From: Leptospira idonii
GTDB lineage: Bacteria; Spirochaetota; Leptospiria; Leptospirales; Leptospiraceae
Length of the DNA stretch: 64,000 bases
Reading direction: 5' to 3'
NCBI RefSeq assembly: GCF_004770995.1
Contig: NZ_RQHW01000033.1
Span: 69,750 to 133,749 of the forward strand
Below the pieces are notes generated by a model. It made no database searches. It was given only the letters and a program-made list of their open reading frames with translations, and had not been told where the DNA came from. Numbering within the stretch: the stretch's first letter is position 1; every line of letters starts with the position of its first letter. The position numbers were made by a program, and so were the translations under genes. Shown here piece by piece: positions 53,741 to 61,674 of this stretch.

Positions 53741-54730
53741 TTAAGCGAAGAATCTTTTTTCAACTTCTTCTGGAAGTTTTTGTCCTGTGAGTTTTGCTCT
53801 TTGAACCAATTCCCAGAAATAACGGTAAGTTGCTCTGTCGTGCAAATCTCCGTCGTGTTGGATCGGTCCCCATTCTGCGTCTTGTGCTTTGATAAGAATA
53901 TCACAAGCAGTTTGTGTTTCAGCAAAGTTAGGCGCCATTGCATCCAGGATGGATTGGATTTGTGCAGGATAGATGGACCACATACGAAGGAAACCGAACT
54001 CATCATGAGCACGTTTCGCATCTGCATAAGTTTGGTAGATGTTTTTCAAATCCAAAGTTACGTTGTGTGCAGGGATCACTCCGTTCATAAGAGCGGCAGC
54101 TACTAAGTTTGCTTTTCCTCTGCGAAGAAGTTCGTGGTCGAATTGACCAGGTGACTTCATGCAAGACGCAGGGATCGCACCATGGTGTCCCGAGATAAAG
54201 TCCATCAAACCGAAATCCAAAACTTGCAACCAAGGAAGTGCAGCGATTTCAAAAACTTCCGCCAAAGCTCCGTGAGTTTCAATCAGAACGTGGATAGGAA
54301 TTTCTCTTTTGATTCCCGCTTTTTTACAAGCTTCTTGGATGTAAGTGATTTGTTCTTTGACTTGGGATGCTTTTGTAGGCTTAGGGATAGTGATGTAAGC
54401 GATTACATTTCCTGCTCCTGGAACGATGATATCCACATCGCCTTTCCAGTGAGGGTTAGTATAGTCGTGGATACGAACTCCACTCATCTTATGTTTGTTC
54501 AATTCGGAGTTTTGAATGCGAACAATCATTTCTGCGTGTTCTTTTTCTTTTCCGGTTTGAGCACCGTCTTCGCAATCCATAGTGATATCAAAGAGGCCGC
54601 CCAATTTATTTTGGAGCTCTAGTGCTTTTGTGATCAATTTTTCAGATCCGGCGAAATGTTCGCAAGCGGGGATGATGGGGAAGGGTTTTTCTCCTGCGAA
54701 AAGTGCGGATTGCGGGTGAGTCAGTGCCAT
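53741..54730 (-). CDS. HpcH/HpaI-type CoA-ester lyase (CitE/malyl-CoA lyase-like)
   Basis: 329 aa. FDITMDCEDGAQTGKEKEHAE carries the metal-binding Glu/Asp of the CitE/malyl-CoA lyase superfamily, and IHVLIETHGALAEVFEIAALPWLQVLDFGLMDFISGHHG has the second acid. The C-terminal FLRMWSIYPAQIQSILDAMAPNF matches the HPxQI-type pocket of CitE-like lyases. These enzymes cleave or form C-C bonds with CoA esters such as malyl-, citramalyl- or citryl-CoA. No citDF genes are near, so the true citrate lyase beta role is unlikely; a stand-alone malyl- or citramalyl-CoA lyase fits better. ATG at 54730 with an AAGGT-type site. Confidence 0.82.
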   Translation of the reverse strand: MALTHPQSALFAGEKPFPIIPACEHFAGSEKLITKALELQNKLGGLFDITMDCEDGAQTGKEKEHAEMIVRIQNSELNKHKMSGVRIHDYTNPHWKGDVDIIVPGAGNVIAYITIPKPTKASQVKEQITYIQEACKKAGIKREIPIHVLIETHGALAEVFEIAALPWLQVLDFGLMDFISGHHGAIPASCMKSPGQFDHELLRRGKANLVAAALMNGVIPAHNVTLDLKNIYQTYADAKRAHDEFGFLRMWSIYPAQIQSILDAMAPNFAETQTACDILIKAQDAEWGPIQHDGDLHDRATYRYFWELVQRAKLTGQKLPEEVEKRFFA

Positions 54731-54883
54731 TCAGGTTACCTTACTTCAGAATTTTTTACCAAGTTCTGTCAAAAAACCGACAAAGCAAGGAAGAATTCCC
54801 GGAAAGAAAAGGCGATCTAGGAAGGAACCTGTTCGTTTGAAAATGCTGATGACAGAATTCGACCCGAACCGGAATCCATTCTT

Positions 54884-55309
54884 ATGTTCCCCGAAAGAGA
54901 AATTTATACTCCAGAGATCGGACCTCCCGGCCCAATGCCCGGTTTGAACGAATTGTTTTCCAAATGGGGAGAGGAGCGGATCAGAAATTTGGTTTCCCGC
55001 TTTTATGACCGTATTCCTAATTCCAAAATTTATAAAATGTTCCCTAAGGAACTGACTCTCGCCAAACAGAAACAAGCCGATTTCATCATTCAGATTTTAG
55101 GAGGCCCCGCTTATTATGTGCAGAATTGGGGACCAGCCAGAATGAGGATGAGGCATTTTCCTTTTCCCATCGATGAAGCAGCAAGAGAGGAATGGCTTCG
55201 TTGTTTCGAAGAGGCTCTGGAAGAGTCCGATTTCGAAAGGGAAGATAAAGTCTTGTTCAATTATTTTTTGGATTCTTTCAGCAAATGGATGGTGAACCAA
55301 AAAACCTAA
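54884..55309 (+). CDS. Truncated haemoglobin (group II-like)
   Basis: 141 aa. The haem-binding His is His91 in GPARMRMRHFPFPIDEAAREEWLRCFEEAL, the typical trHbO motif with the preceding PAYYVQNWG; the FY pair at residues 40-41 fits the B9/B10 position, and the Gly-Gly (ILGGPAY) precedes the F helix. Such proteins bind O2, NO or H2S and help detoxification or redox signalling. It faces an MCP gene; the stop codons are 3 bases apart. The proline-rich first 20 residues are an extension. Confidence 0.9.
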   Translation: MFPEREIYTPEIGPPGPMPGLNELFSKWGEERIRNLVSRFYDRIPNSKIYKMFPKELTLAKQKQADFIIQILGGPAYYVQNWGPARMRMRHFPFPIDEAAREEWLRCFEEALEESDFEREDKVLFNYFLDSFSKWMVNQKT

Positions 55310-55312
55310 ACA

Positions 55313-56833
55313 TCAGAGCAGGCTATCCGCTTCTTTGGTCAGTTTTTCGATTTGTTCCTGAAGTTCCTTCGAATTTTCCGCGACCAATTGAATCGCTTGT
55401 TCGATCACTTGAATCGCCTTAGTCACTTCTTCGTTTCCGATCTTTTGTTCGTTGGCAACGATGGAAAGCTGGGAGGAGATGTTTCCCAGTTCCCGCAAAG
55501 CATCGATCATGCGGGAATTGAGCTCGTTTTGATCCGTCACTTTTTTCTTGAGAACGTTCGTGTTCGTAAAGATATCGGAGAGCTCTTTTTCCTGGAAAGA
55601 AACTTTGGCGGTAACGTCTTCTGCAGCGGTATTTCCGGAACGAAGAGCCGATCTGGAAGTTTCTATTGTTTTGGAAATGATGGATGCGTTTTGAGCGGAA
55701 CTTTCCGCAAGTTTTCCCACTTCTTGAGCAACGACCGCAAATCCTCTTCCGTATTCTCCCGCTCTAGCCGCTTCGATGGAAGCATTGAGTGCCAGTAGGT
55801 TCGTGCGGTCTGCGATCTCTTTCATGATCTGATTCACTTCCTCCACTTTTTGAAAAGATACTTTCACGTTTTCCATCGTATCTTTCAATTCCACAACGGA
55901 AGTGGTCACTTGTCTGGAGTAGGTGGAGGAAGTTTCCACTTGTTTGGTGATTTTGTCCGTATCTTCCATCACTTGTTTGAGGATGGATTCCAAAGTATCG
56001 CTTTCATGGATGAGTTCACTGATTTTACTGTTCTGAGTGTCTACGAGCGCCGCTGAATTTTCAGTATTGGAGGAAAGTTCCGTAAGAGATGCACTGATCT
56101 CTTCGATGGAAGCCGCTTGCGTCTGCACTTGGGAATTCAGTTCGTCACCGAAAGTCCTTAGGCTTTCCGAAGTATGCAGAAGTTGTCCTGCCGTTTTTTC
56201 CATACTTCCTTTTTTCGCTTCCGCATCCGTTGCATGATGGACTGCTTCTTTGGTTTTTTCCTCAGCATCCTCTTTCATATGATTCAAAAGATTGATCACC
56301 GAACCGGAGATAAACGAACCTGCGATGAGAAACAAAACCTTAATCGTTTCTCCCTGAACACTGATGTTTGTGATGAGCCAGCTTTCATTATTTTTTAAAA
56401 CGAAATTCACTCCTTTGATTTTCGCCATGATCAAAACGGAAGTGTAAGCGGCAGCGGCGTAAAAACCGAGACCTAAAGTGATTTTCCTGGAAAACAAAAA
56501 ACCGGAATACATGATGAAAAAATACAAAACAATGTAGCTAACGCCTTGTTTGATGGCTCCAGCAGCATTCTCCAATCCTACCTGCATGTTTCCTGTCATG
56601 AGGCACATAACTAAGGTTACGTCAGTGAATAGGAAGACGGGAGCAAACTTGTTTCCTTTTTCCGTTTTTGCAAGAAGGTATCTCTGTAAAATGCTGAATC
56701 CTATAAAACTTAGGATTACTGTCATGTTTAGAAACCAAACCAAAGGAGTATAGGAGCGGTAAGAGACGGATACTGAGAGTAAGAAGAAAATCCCTAAAGT
56801 CAAACGGATCCGATTGATGATGGAGGCTCCCAT
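55313..56833 (-). CDS. Methyl-accepting chemotaxis protein with six-helix membrane domain
   Basis: 506 aa from the ATG at 56833, which has a GAAGGAAC site; an ATG at 56869 would add 12 residues. About six hydrophobic segments occupy the first 190 residues with no large periplasmic domain, so it may sense something within the membrane or the proton/redox state. A HAMP domain is not visible. The signalling part has [43 protein letters not shown] as hairpin tip. No CheR docking pentapeptide at the C-terminus. It is the third MCP in 11 kb. It is convergent with the globin gene, and the two may belong to different units. Confidence 0.9.
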   Translation of the reverse strand: MGASIINRIRLTLGIFFLLSVSVSYRSYTPLVWFLNMTVILSFIGFSILQRYLLAKTEKGNKFAPVFLFTDVTLVMCLMTGNMQVGLENAAGAIKQGVSYIVLYFFIMYSGFLFSRKITLGLGFYAAAAYTSVLIMAKIKGVNFVLKNNESWLITNISVQGETIKVLFLIAGSFISGSVINLLNHMKEDAEEKTKEAVHHATDAEAKKGSMEKTAGQLLHTSESLRTFGDELNSQVQTQAASIEEISASLTELSSNTENSAALVDTQNSKISELIHESDTLESILKQVMEDTDKITKQVETSSTYSRQVTTSVVELKDTMENVKVSFQKVEEVNQIMKEIADRTNLLALNASIEAARAGEYGRGFAVVAQEVGKLAESSAQNASIISKTIETSRSALRSGNTAAEDVTAKVSFQEKELSDIFTNTNVLKKKVTDQNELNSRMIDALRELGNISSQLSIVANEQKIGNEEVTKAIQVIEQAIQLVAENSKELQEQIEKLTKEADSLL

Positions 56834-56945
56834 GGTTTTGTCGTTCCTTCTTTGCTTAGATGAATTCATTTGAACCTGCGGTAATGATTACGGATAGCAA
56901 CTAACTAATACCGCCGCTTTATAGATACAAGTGTAAAATCTATTC

Positions 56946-56974
56946 TTGACTGGAATCCGATAGGATCGTATTTT
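56946..56974 (+). promoter_or_regulatory. Candidate promoter of the STAS-like gene
   Basis: TTGACT (56946-56951), 17-base spacer, TATTTT (56969-56974) on the plus strand, upstream of the GGAAGGAAAG ribosome site and ATG at 57047. Five and four of six bases match the consensus. Confidence 0.4.
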
Positions 56975-57046
56975 TTGTGTGAGCTGTTCCCATAAAGGGA
57001 CATAGTTATAAATAGATAGAATGATTGTGAGGAAGGAAAGAATTCA

Positions 57047-57409
57047 ATGGAGCTGGACTGGATCGAACACAAAGGAAGGAAGATCAAACTGGTCGACTAT
57101 CGTAACTTGAATGAAGACCAGATGATTGAAAAGTTTCGATCGACAATGAAGGAATACCAATCCATTTCCGAACCCATCTATAGCCTTTTGGATTATTCGG
57201 ACTCTTTCGTTTCCAGTCGTTATTTCAATGCTCTTCTTACGGAAGGCGCTGCGGAAACAAGAAGAGATAAAATCGTAAAGTCCGCAATCATCGGTCTCAA
57301 CTTAGCTAAACTTGCCTATTTGGATATATACAAAACCTTAACCCAAGACAATCGAATCCGTGTTTTCGAAAAGAAAGAAGACGCTTTGGATTGGTTGGCA
57401 GAACCTTGA
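57047..57409 (+). CDS. STAS/SpoIIAA-like small protein
   Basis: 120 aa. The order of strands and helices (KGRKIKLVDYRNL, DQMIEKFRSTMKEYQSISEPIYSLLDYSDSFVSSRYFNAL, KIVKSAIIGLNLAKLAYLDIYKTL, RIRVFEKKEDALDWL) fits the SpoIIAA/STAS-like superfamily that is common in Leptospira; the last helix closely resembles the family end (EAL.WL). There is no clear conserved phosphorylatable Ser in a DSxG motif. Role uncertain, possibly a regulator read out by a phosphatase or by membrane proteins. Strong ribosome site. It converges on argF with 13 bases between stops. Confidence 0.7.
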   Translation: MELDWIEHKGRKIKLVDYRNLNEDQMIEKFRSTMKEYQSISEPIYSLLDYSDSFVSSRYFNALLTEGAAETRRDKIVKSAIIGLNLAKLAYLDIYKTLTQDNRIRVFEKKEDALDWLAEP

Positions 57410-57422
57410 GGAAAAATATCCC

Positions 57423-58352
57423 TTAGGGATTTTCCAGAAGTTTTAAGATCACTGCTTTCTGTGCGTCCAGTCTGTTCTCCGCCTGAGTGAAGATGATCGA
57501 TCTTTCGCTTTCCACCACTTCTCTGGTGATTTCGTATCCTGCATGGATCGGCATATCGTGCATCACTTTTGCCTTCGTGCCTTTTAGAAGATTCGAATTC
57601 ACTTGGTAGGGCATCATGAGTTCGATTCTTTCTTCTTTTTCTTTTTGGAATTTCGGGTCGTTGAAAAATTCCATATCCACCCAAGTATCCGTATAAACAT
57701 AATCCGCATCCTTCACTGCGATGTGGACATCCTTTTCCCAGGAAAGAGTTCCTTTGGCGACTCCTCGGTCCACCACTTCCTTGACGATGGAATCTTCCGA
57801 AGCGATAGGAGTAACTAAAGTTAAATGAATTCCCAATGCGGCAGTGATCCCGATGAGAGAGTTGACCACATTATTATGGACACCGATATAACAAACCTTT
57901 GTGGATTTCCAATCGTTCGGACGATCCATGACGATGGTCAAAATATCCGCCAAAGCTTGGCAGGGATGAAATAAATTACAGCAACCGTTGATGACTGGAA
58001 CTTTGGAACCGTTTCGAAGAACGAGAAGATCTTCATTGCGTTTCAAACGAGCCATGATGATGGAAACGTTTCTGGAAAGATACTCCGCTTCGAAATCGAT
58101 ATCGGAGAGAGAAAAGTTAGAAGCCATCCAATCCAGAAAGATAGCATGTCCGCCTAGTTCTGTCATACCTGCTTCGAAAGAAACTCTGGTTCTGGTGGAA
58201 GTTTTTTGGAACAACATCGCCATAGAACGGCCGGCCATGTGGCCAGAGAAAAACACTCTATGTTGTTTTACATAAACGGCAAAATCGACGATCTCCGCAA
58301 TTTCGGAATCGGACCAATCCTTCCAAGATACCAGATGTTTGATTGAAGACAT
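57423..58352 (-). CDS. argF: Ornithine carbamoyltransferase-like enzyme
   Basis: 309 aa from the ATG at 58352; a longer frame to 58433 has no ribosome site. FQKTSTRTRVSFEAGMTELGG holds the carbamoyl-phosphate site (STRTR at 52-56) and NGCCNLFHPCQALADILT the second binding loop. It makes citrulline from ornithine and carbamoyl phosphate in arginine synthesis. The ornithine-binding motif normally HCLP is HDMP here (residues 265-268, KVMHDMPIHAGYEI), so substrate or chemistry could differ. No other arg genes are in the window. Confidence 0.82.
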   Translation of the reverse strand: MSSIKHLVSWKDWSDSEIAEIVDFAVYVKQHRVFFSGHMAGRSMAMLFQKTSTRTRVSFEAGMTELGGHAIFLDWMASNFSLSDIDFEAEYLSRNVSIIMARLKRNEDLLVLRNGSKVPVINGCCNLFHPCQALADILTIVMDRPNDWKSTKVCYIGVHNNVVNSLIGITAALGIHLTLVTPIASEDSIVKEVVDRGVAKGTLSWEKDVHIAVKDADYVYTDTWVDMEFFNDPKFQKEKEERIELMMPYQVNSNLLKGTKAKVMHDMPIHAGYEITREVVESERSIIFTQAENRLDAQKAVILKLLENP

Positions 58353-58411
58353 AGTAAAAGCCTGATATGAGTATCGGCAGGAAAACCACTCTTCCTTGGT
58401 GAATCGGACGG

Positions 58412-58448
58412 AAAAAAGGAAGAGGGGAGTCAAACCCTCTCCTTTTTT
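58412..58448 (-). terminator. Terminator of the pilZ gene
   Basis: AAAAAAGGAAGAGGG and CCCTCTCCTTTTTT pair with one bulged base (loop GAGTCAAA) in the gap between the pilZ stop and the argF start. T runs occur in both directions, so it is bidirectional in form. Confidence 0.85.
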
Positions 58449-58459
58449 ATCTTTTGTTC

Positions 58460-58801
58460 TTAAGCGGCAGCCATAGAACGAGCGATCAGAACATCAGGAA
58501 GAAGGAATTCTTCCGAGAACTTTAGGCCGAATTCAGTGCCTTCGCTCGTTTCTCTGATCCAAACCACTTTGCCGGAGTATTTAATTTTGGAACGAGTGAG
58601 TTCGCTTTCGATCAAACCGGAAATGATGTCCTTTTCTTTGATTTCGGCGCCCATTTCCACGATTCCGCTGACTCCGATTTCAGAAATATCTCTGATGGAA
58701 GCAAGAAGGTATTCCGGGGTTTCGTTGATCGTGAATACTTTTAAAACAAAATCATCCCAGGCGGCAGAAAAGATTCTTTGTTTAGCACGAGATTCTAACA
58801 T
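58460..58801 (-). CDS. PilZ-domain c-di-GMP-binding protein
   Basis: 113 aa, a stand-alone PilZ domain. RAKQR at residues 5-9 and DISEIGVSG at about 38-46 fit the RxxxR...(D/N)xSxxG signature, followed by GKVVWIRETSEGTEFGLKF. It should bind cyclic di-GMP and act on a partner protein, for example in motility or envelope functions. It has its own terminator. There is no diguanylate cyclase (GGDEF) gene in the window. Confidence 0.85.
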   Translation of the reverse strand: MLESRAKQRIFSAAWDDFVLKVFTINETPEYLLASIRDISEIGVSGIVEMGAEIKEKDIISGLIESELTRSKIKYSGKVVWIRETSEGTEFGLKFSEEFLLPDVLIARSMAAA

Positions 58802-58981
58802 ATATTTATCTCCTAGAATTACGATTCTACTAGTGCATAAATCGTGCCAGAACCTTGTTTACCCAAAAGAAATCGTCACGTAACAAAATCTACACCTTCT
58901 TGCCTTAATTTGCCTTTCCCCTAAACGAACTGACAATGTTTTCCGAACAAATTGTTCACAAAATAAGCAATTTAAAATAAA

Positions 58982-59025
58982 TCTAAATTTTTACTCAATT
59001 TAGACTGAATCTAGCTTGTAGATTT
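58982..59025 (+). promoter_or_regulatory. Two short inverted repeats upstream of the peroxidase gene
   Basis: TCTAAATT (58982-58989) and AATTTAGA (58997-59004) with a 7-base spacer; then AATCTA and TAGATT (59009-59025) with a 5-base spacer. The region is A+T-rich and lies 40-80 bases before the ATG at 59064. They look like operator sites for a Fur/PerR-type regulator, which is known to control such peroxidases in Leptospira, but the exact consensus cannot be confirmed here. Confidence 0.4.
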
Positions 59026-59063
59026 TTCAAAAAACTGCTTCGTAGTAAGGAGCAGAGGATACT

Positions 59064-60050
59064 ATGCTAAACAGAAATATAACAAACACTTTATTCCTTA
59101 CCGCAATCCTAGGGGTCATATCTTGCGGACCTTCCCAAGAAACCTTGGATTTACAAGCAAAAGCAAAACAGATGTTTGGTTCCCTTCCGGCAAAAATGCC
59201 TGGCTCGGAGAAAGACACACAAGATCTGGTCGCTTTGGGTAAAAAACTTTATTTCGAGAAAAAACTTTCTCAAAATAACACACAGTCGTGTAACTCCTGT
59301 CACAATGTAGAAGGAAAGGCGGCAGGTGTGGACAACCTACCTACTTCTCCGGGAGCATTCGGAAAAAACGGAGATCGTAACTCGCCTACGGTTCTGAACG
59401 CAGGGTTTCATTTCGTTCAGTTTTGGGACGGAAGAGCGGCGGACTTAAAAGCACAGGCAAAAGGACCTATCTTAAATCCTGTGGAAATGGCAATGCCTTC
59501 CGAAGCGGAAGTTCTGAAACGTTTGAAAGCGGATGCTGAATATCCGGCACTCTTTGCAAAAGCGTATCCGGACGTAAAAGATGCAGTGACTTACGACAAT
59601 TTGGCGGGAGCGATTGCTGCATTCGAAAGAACTTTGGTATCTCCTTCCCGTTTCGACGATTTCGTGAACGGAGATGCGAACGCATTGACAACGGAAGAAC
59701 AAGCAGGACTACAAACATTCATCTCTACAGGATGTACATCCTGCCATACCGGAAATCTATTCGGAGCGACCTCCTACAGAAAAATGGGAGAGAGAGTTCC
59801 TTATGAAACCGCAGACTTAGGAAGATACAACGTGACTAAACAAGAGTCCGACAAATATCTTTTCAAAGTTCCTACACTGCGTAACATCGCTTTGACGGGA
59901 CCGTATTTCCATGATGGAAAATCCGCAACTCTGGAAGATGCCGTTAAAAAAATGGCCTATCACCAGTTAAACGTAGAGCTTACCAACAAAGAAACGGCAA
60001 AGATCGTAAAATTTTTGGGAAGCCTTTCCGACAAAAACAGAGTCAACTGA
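59064..60050 (+). CDS. Di-haem cytochrome c peroxidase lipoprotein
   Basis: 328 aa. Lipobox LGVISC with lipidated Cys21. Two c-type haem sites: CNSCH (76-80) and CTSCH (224-228). NAGFHFVQFWDGRAADLKAQAKGPILNPVEMAM and VPTLRNIALTGPYFHDGKSATLEDAV are hallmark sequences of the bacterial CCP/MauG family, including the Met and His region that contributes axial ligands. It reduces hydrogen peroxide using electrons from cytochrome c at the periplasmic face. Ribosome site AAGGAG upstream. It belongs with the oxidative-stress flavoprotein downstream only by proximity. Confidence 0.92.
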   Translation: MLNRNITNTLFLTAILGVISCGPSQETLDLQAKAKQMFGSLPAKMPGSEKDTQDLVALGKKLYFEKKLSQNNTQSCNSCHNVEGKAAGVDNLPTSPGAFGKNGDRNSPTVLNAGFHFVQFWDGRAADLKAQAKGPILNPVEMAMPSEAEVLKRLKADAEYPALFAKAYPDVKDAVTYDNLAGAIAAFERTLVSPSRFDDFVNGDANALTTEEQAGLQTFISTGCTSCHTGNLFGATSYRKMGERVPYETADLGRYNVTKQESDKYLFKVPTLRNIALTGPYFHDGKSATLEDAVKKMAYHQLNVELTNKETAKIVKFLGSLSDKNRVN

Positions 60051-60079
60051 ATCACACACATTTTCGTTTCCTCGCTTTC

Positions 60080-60200
60080 CCCCCGTTTGCAAATGTTTCG
60101 GGAAGGTGAGGGGGCGAACCCCCTATGGGGCCGGGCTCGTCCGGGCTCCGCTTTCGCTTCGGTCGCAAGCGACCGCTAGGCGCCCTCCCGATCCCTTTCG
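60080..60200. repeat. GC-rich structured intergenic element
   Basis: A block of much higher G+C than its surroundings, with GGGGGCGAACCCCC, two copies of CCGGGCTC (from 60131), and the palindrome CGGTCGC-AA-GCGACCG (60160-60175). It lies in the gap after the peroxidase gene and before the flavoprotein start. The form resembles GC-rich repeats dispersed in Leptospira genomes; whether this one is repeated elsewhere needs a genome search. Confidence 0.5.
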
Positions 60201-60300
60201 CAAATACGATCGATTCGCATCTGTCTTTTGGCCTTCCCTGTTCCTTTCTTTTTTTCATTATAAATCTTTCCGAATTCCGGATTGACAGAAAACCAAAAAA

Positions 60301-60315
60301 TGCAACTATGTTGCA
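60301..60315 (+). promoter_or_regulatory. Inverted repeat TGCAAC-TAT-GTTGCA at the flavoprotein start
   Basis: A perfect 6+3+6 dyad at 60301-60315 lies across the first possible start codon (60308). TTGACA (60282-60287) stands 13 bases upstream of it, so the dyad would occupy a -10 region. It looks like a repressor site, possibly of the ArsR type, but the regulator is unknown. Confidence 0.45.
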
Positions 60316-61228
60316 AATGAAAAATTCGGAAAATACATGGGAAACAATCATCATCGGAGGGAGTTTTGCAGGTCTGTCTGCTGCCTTAGCTCTGGGACGT
60401 TCCAGAAGAAAGGTTCTTATCATAGATCATGAAAAACCCTGCAATCGTTTCACTCCTCATTCTCATAATCTATTGACCCACGACGGCAAACCTCCTTTTG
60501 AAATCAAAAGAATCGCCAAAGAAGAGTTAGCTCATTATCCGAACTTACATTTTTTGAATTCCGCCGCGATCAAAGTTTCTTCTTCCGAATCCTATTTCGG
60601 AATCAAAACGGAAGATGGGGAATTTCATTTGGGCAGAAAACTTTTATTCGCCACGGGCGTCATTGACGTTCTGCCGAATCTTCCCGGTTTTGCGGAATCT
60701 TGGGGAGTTTCTATCTTTCATTGTCCTTACTGTCACGGATACGAAGTGAAGGAGCAGAATTTGGGAATCATGGCCAACGGGGATATCGGCTTCGAAGCGG
60801 TGAGGCTTCTGAGCCAATGGTCGAAACAACTGACTTTATTTACGAACGGACCTTCTCTTTTGAAGGAAGAACAAACAGCAAAACTAAAAGCAAAAGGAAT
60901 CCCTGTCATTGAAACGGAGATCCGTGAATTCGTACAAAACAACGGTTATGTGAAAAAAGTGGTGTTTCTTGACGGAACTTTTGTGACTCCTCAAGCAGTC
61001 ATGGCTAGAGTTCCTTTTGTACAACATTCTCATCTTCCTGCGGAGTTGGGAGTTGTGTTGAATGAGATGGGTCATATCCAAGTGGACGGATTCCAAAGAA
61101 CCAACCTTAAGGGAGTTTATGCAGCAGGAGACAATACTACGATGTTTCGCAGTTTATCCACTGCAATCGCACAGGGAGGGCTTGCGGGTGCGATGATCAA
61201 TAAGGAACTTTTGGAAGAAGATTTCTGA
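60308..61228 (+). CDS. Thioredoxin-reductase-like FAD oxidoreductase
   Basis: 306 aa from the ATG at 60308; the ATG at 60317 gives 303 aa (MKNSENTWETIIIGG) and is equally possible. Upstream frame belongs to the GC-rich block and is not coding. FAD-binding GGSFAGLSAALALGRSRRKVLIIDHE, the redox pair CPYC in FHCPYCHGYEV and the GVYAAGDNTTMF flavin motif are present. The second nucleotide-binding fold (GIMANGDIGFEAV) lacks the usual GxGxxG, so NADPH binding may differ from classical TrxB. Likely role: disulfide or oxidant handling. Confidence 0.82.
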   Translation: MLQMKNSENTWETIIIGGSFAGLSAALALGRSRRKVLIIDHEKPCNRFTPHSHNLLTHDGKPPFEIKRIAKEELAHYPNLHFLNSAAIKVSSSESYFGIKTEDGEFHLGRKLLFATGVIDVLPNLPGFAESWGVSIFHCPYCHGYEVKEQNLGIMANGDIGFEAVRLLSQWSKQLTLFTNGPSLLKEEQTAKLKAKGIPVIETEIREFVQNNGYVKKVVFLDGTFVTPQAVMARVPFVQHSHLPAELGVVLNEMGHIQVDGFQRTNLKGVYAAGDNTTMFRSLSTAIAQGGLAGAMINKELLEEDF

Positions 61229-61674
61229 AAAAATCGGGGAATTTATGTGACTTATCCGAATGGAGGGCTAGTTTTCTTAAATTTTGCAGGGAGGATATAT
61301 GTGTGATCTCCTAAAGAAGAAAACGACATTCTATATTCGTATAATTGTGTCAAATGAAACGATGTGATTTTGTATTATGTCACATTATGGAAATTGAATA
61401 TGCAAACTTGGTATAATGTTGATTTAGGATATGGAATGGTTGAGTCTCGCAAAAACTAAGTAATTGGACATTTTGTTCGTTAAGTTGGACGGATTTAGAA
61501 CAGAAGTTAGGTTTTTTACTTAGGGAAGCAGGAATAGTTTGAGTTTTTGTTCGTAAAACGAGTGATTTTTGTTCAAAAATTCAAGCTATGTTCATAAGAA
61601 GACATAGGGAATCCTTCTCTTGTTTTTAAGAGAATAGATAGGGATCGCTTTTATTTGAGAAGTTGCTTAGTAGC
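61229..61674. other. 446-base intergenic region beside the insertion element
   Basis: No credible gene. A+T-rich with three copies of a TTTTGTTC motif (near 61472, 61545 and 61568) and scattered short repeats. It holds the left candidate inverted repeat GTTCGTTAAG (61475-61484) of the transposase element. A 16-base palindrome AGTAGCTTAAGCTACT (61669-61684) overlaps the transposase stop codon. Confidence 0.5.

Noticed and set aside
53741..54730. Citrate lyase beta subunit in the strict sense
   Set aside because: No citD or citF genes are near; a stand-alone CoA-ester lyase is the more careful call.
60125..60307. N-terminal extension of the flavoprotein
   Set aside because: The added 61 residues come from the GC-rich element, have odd composition, and the FAD motif needs to be near the N-terminus.
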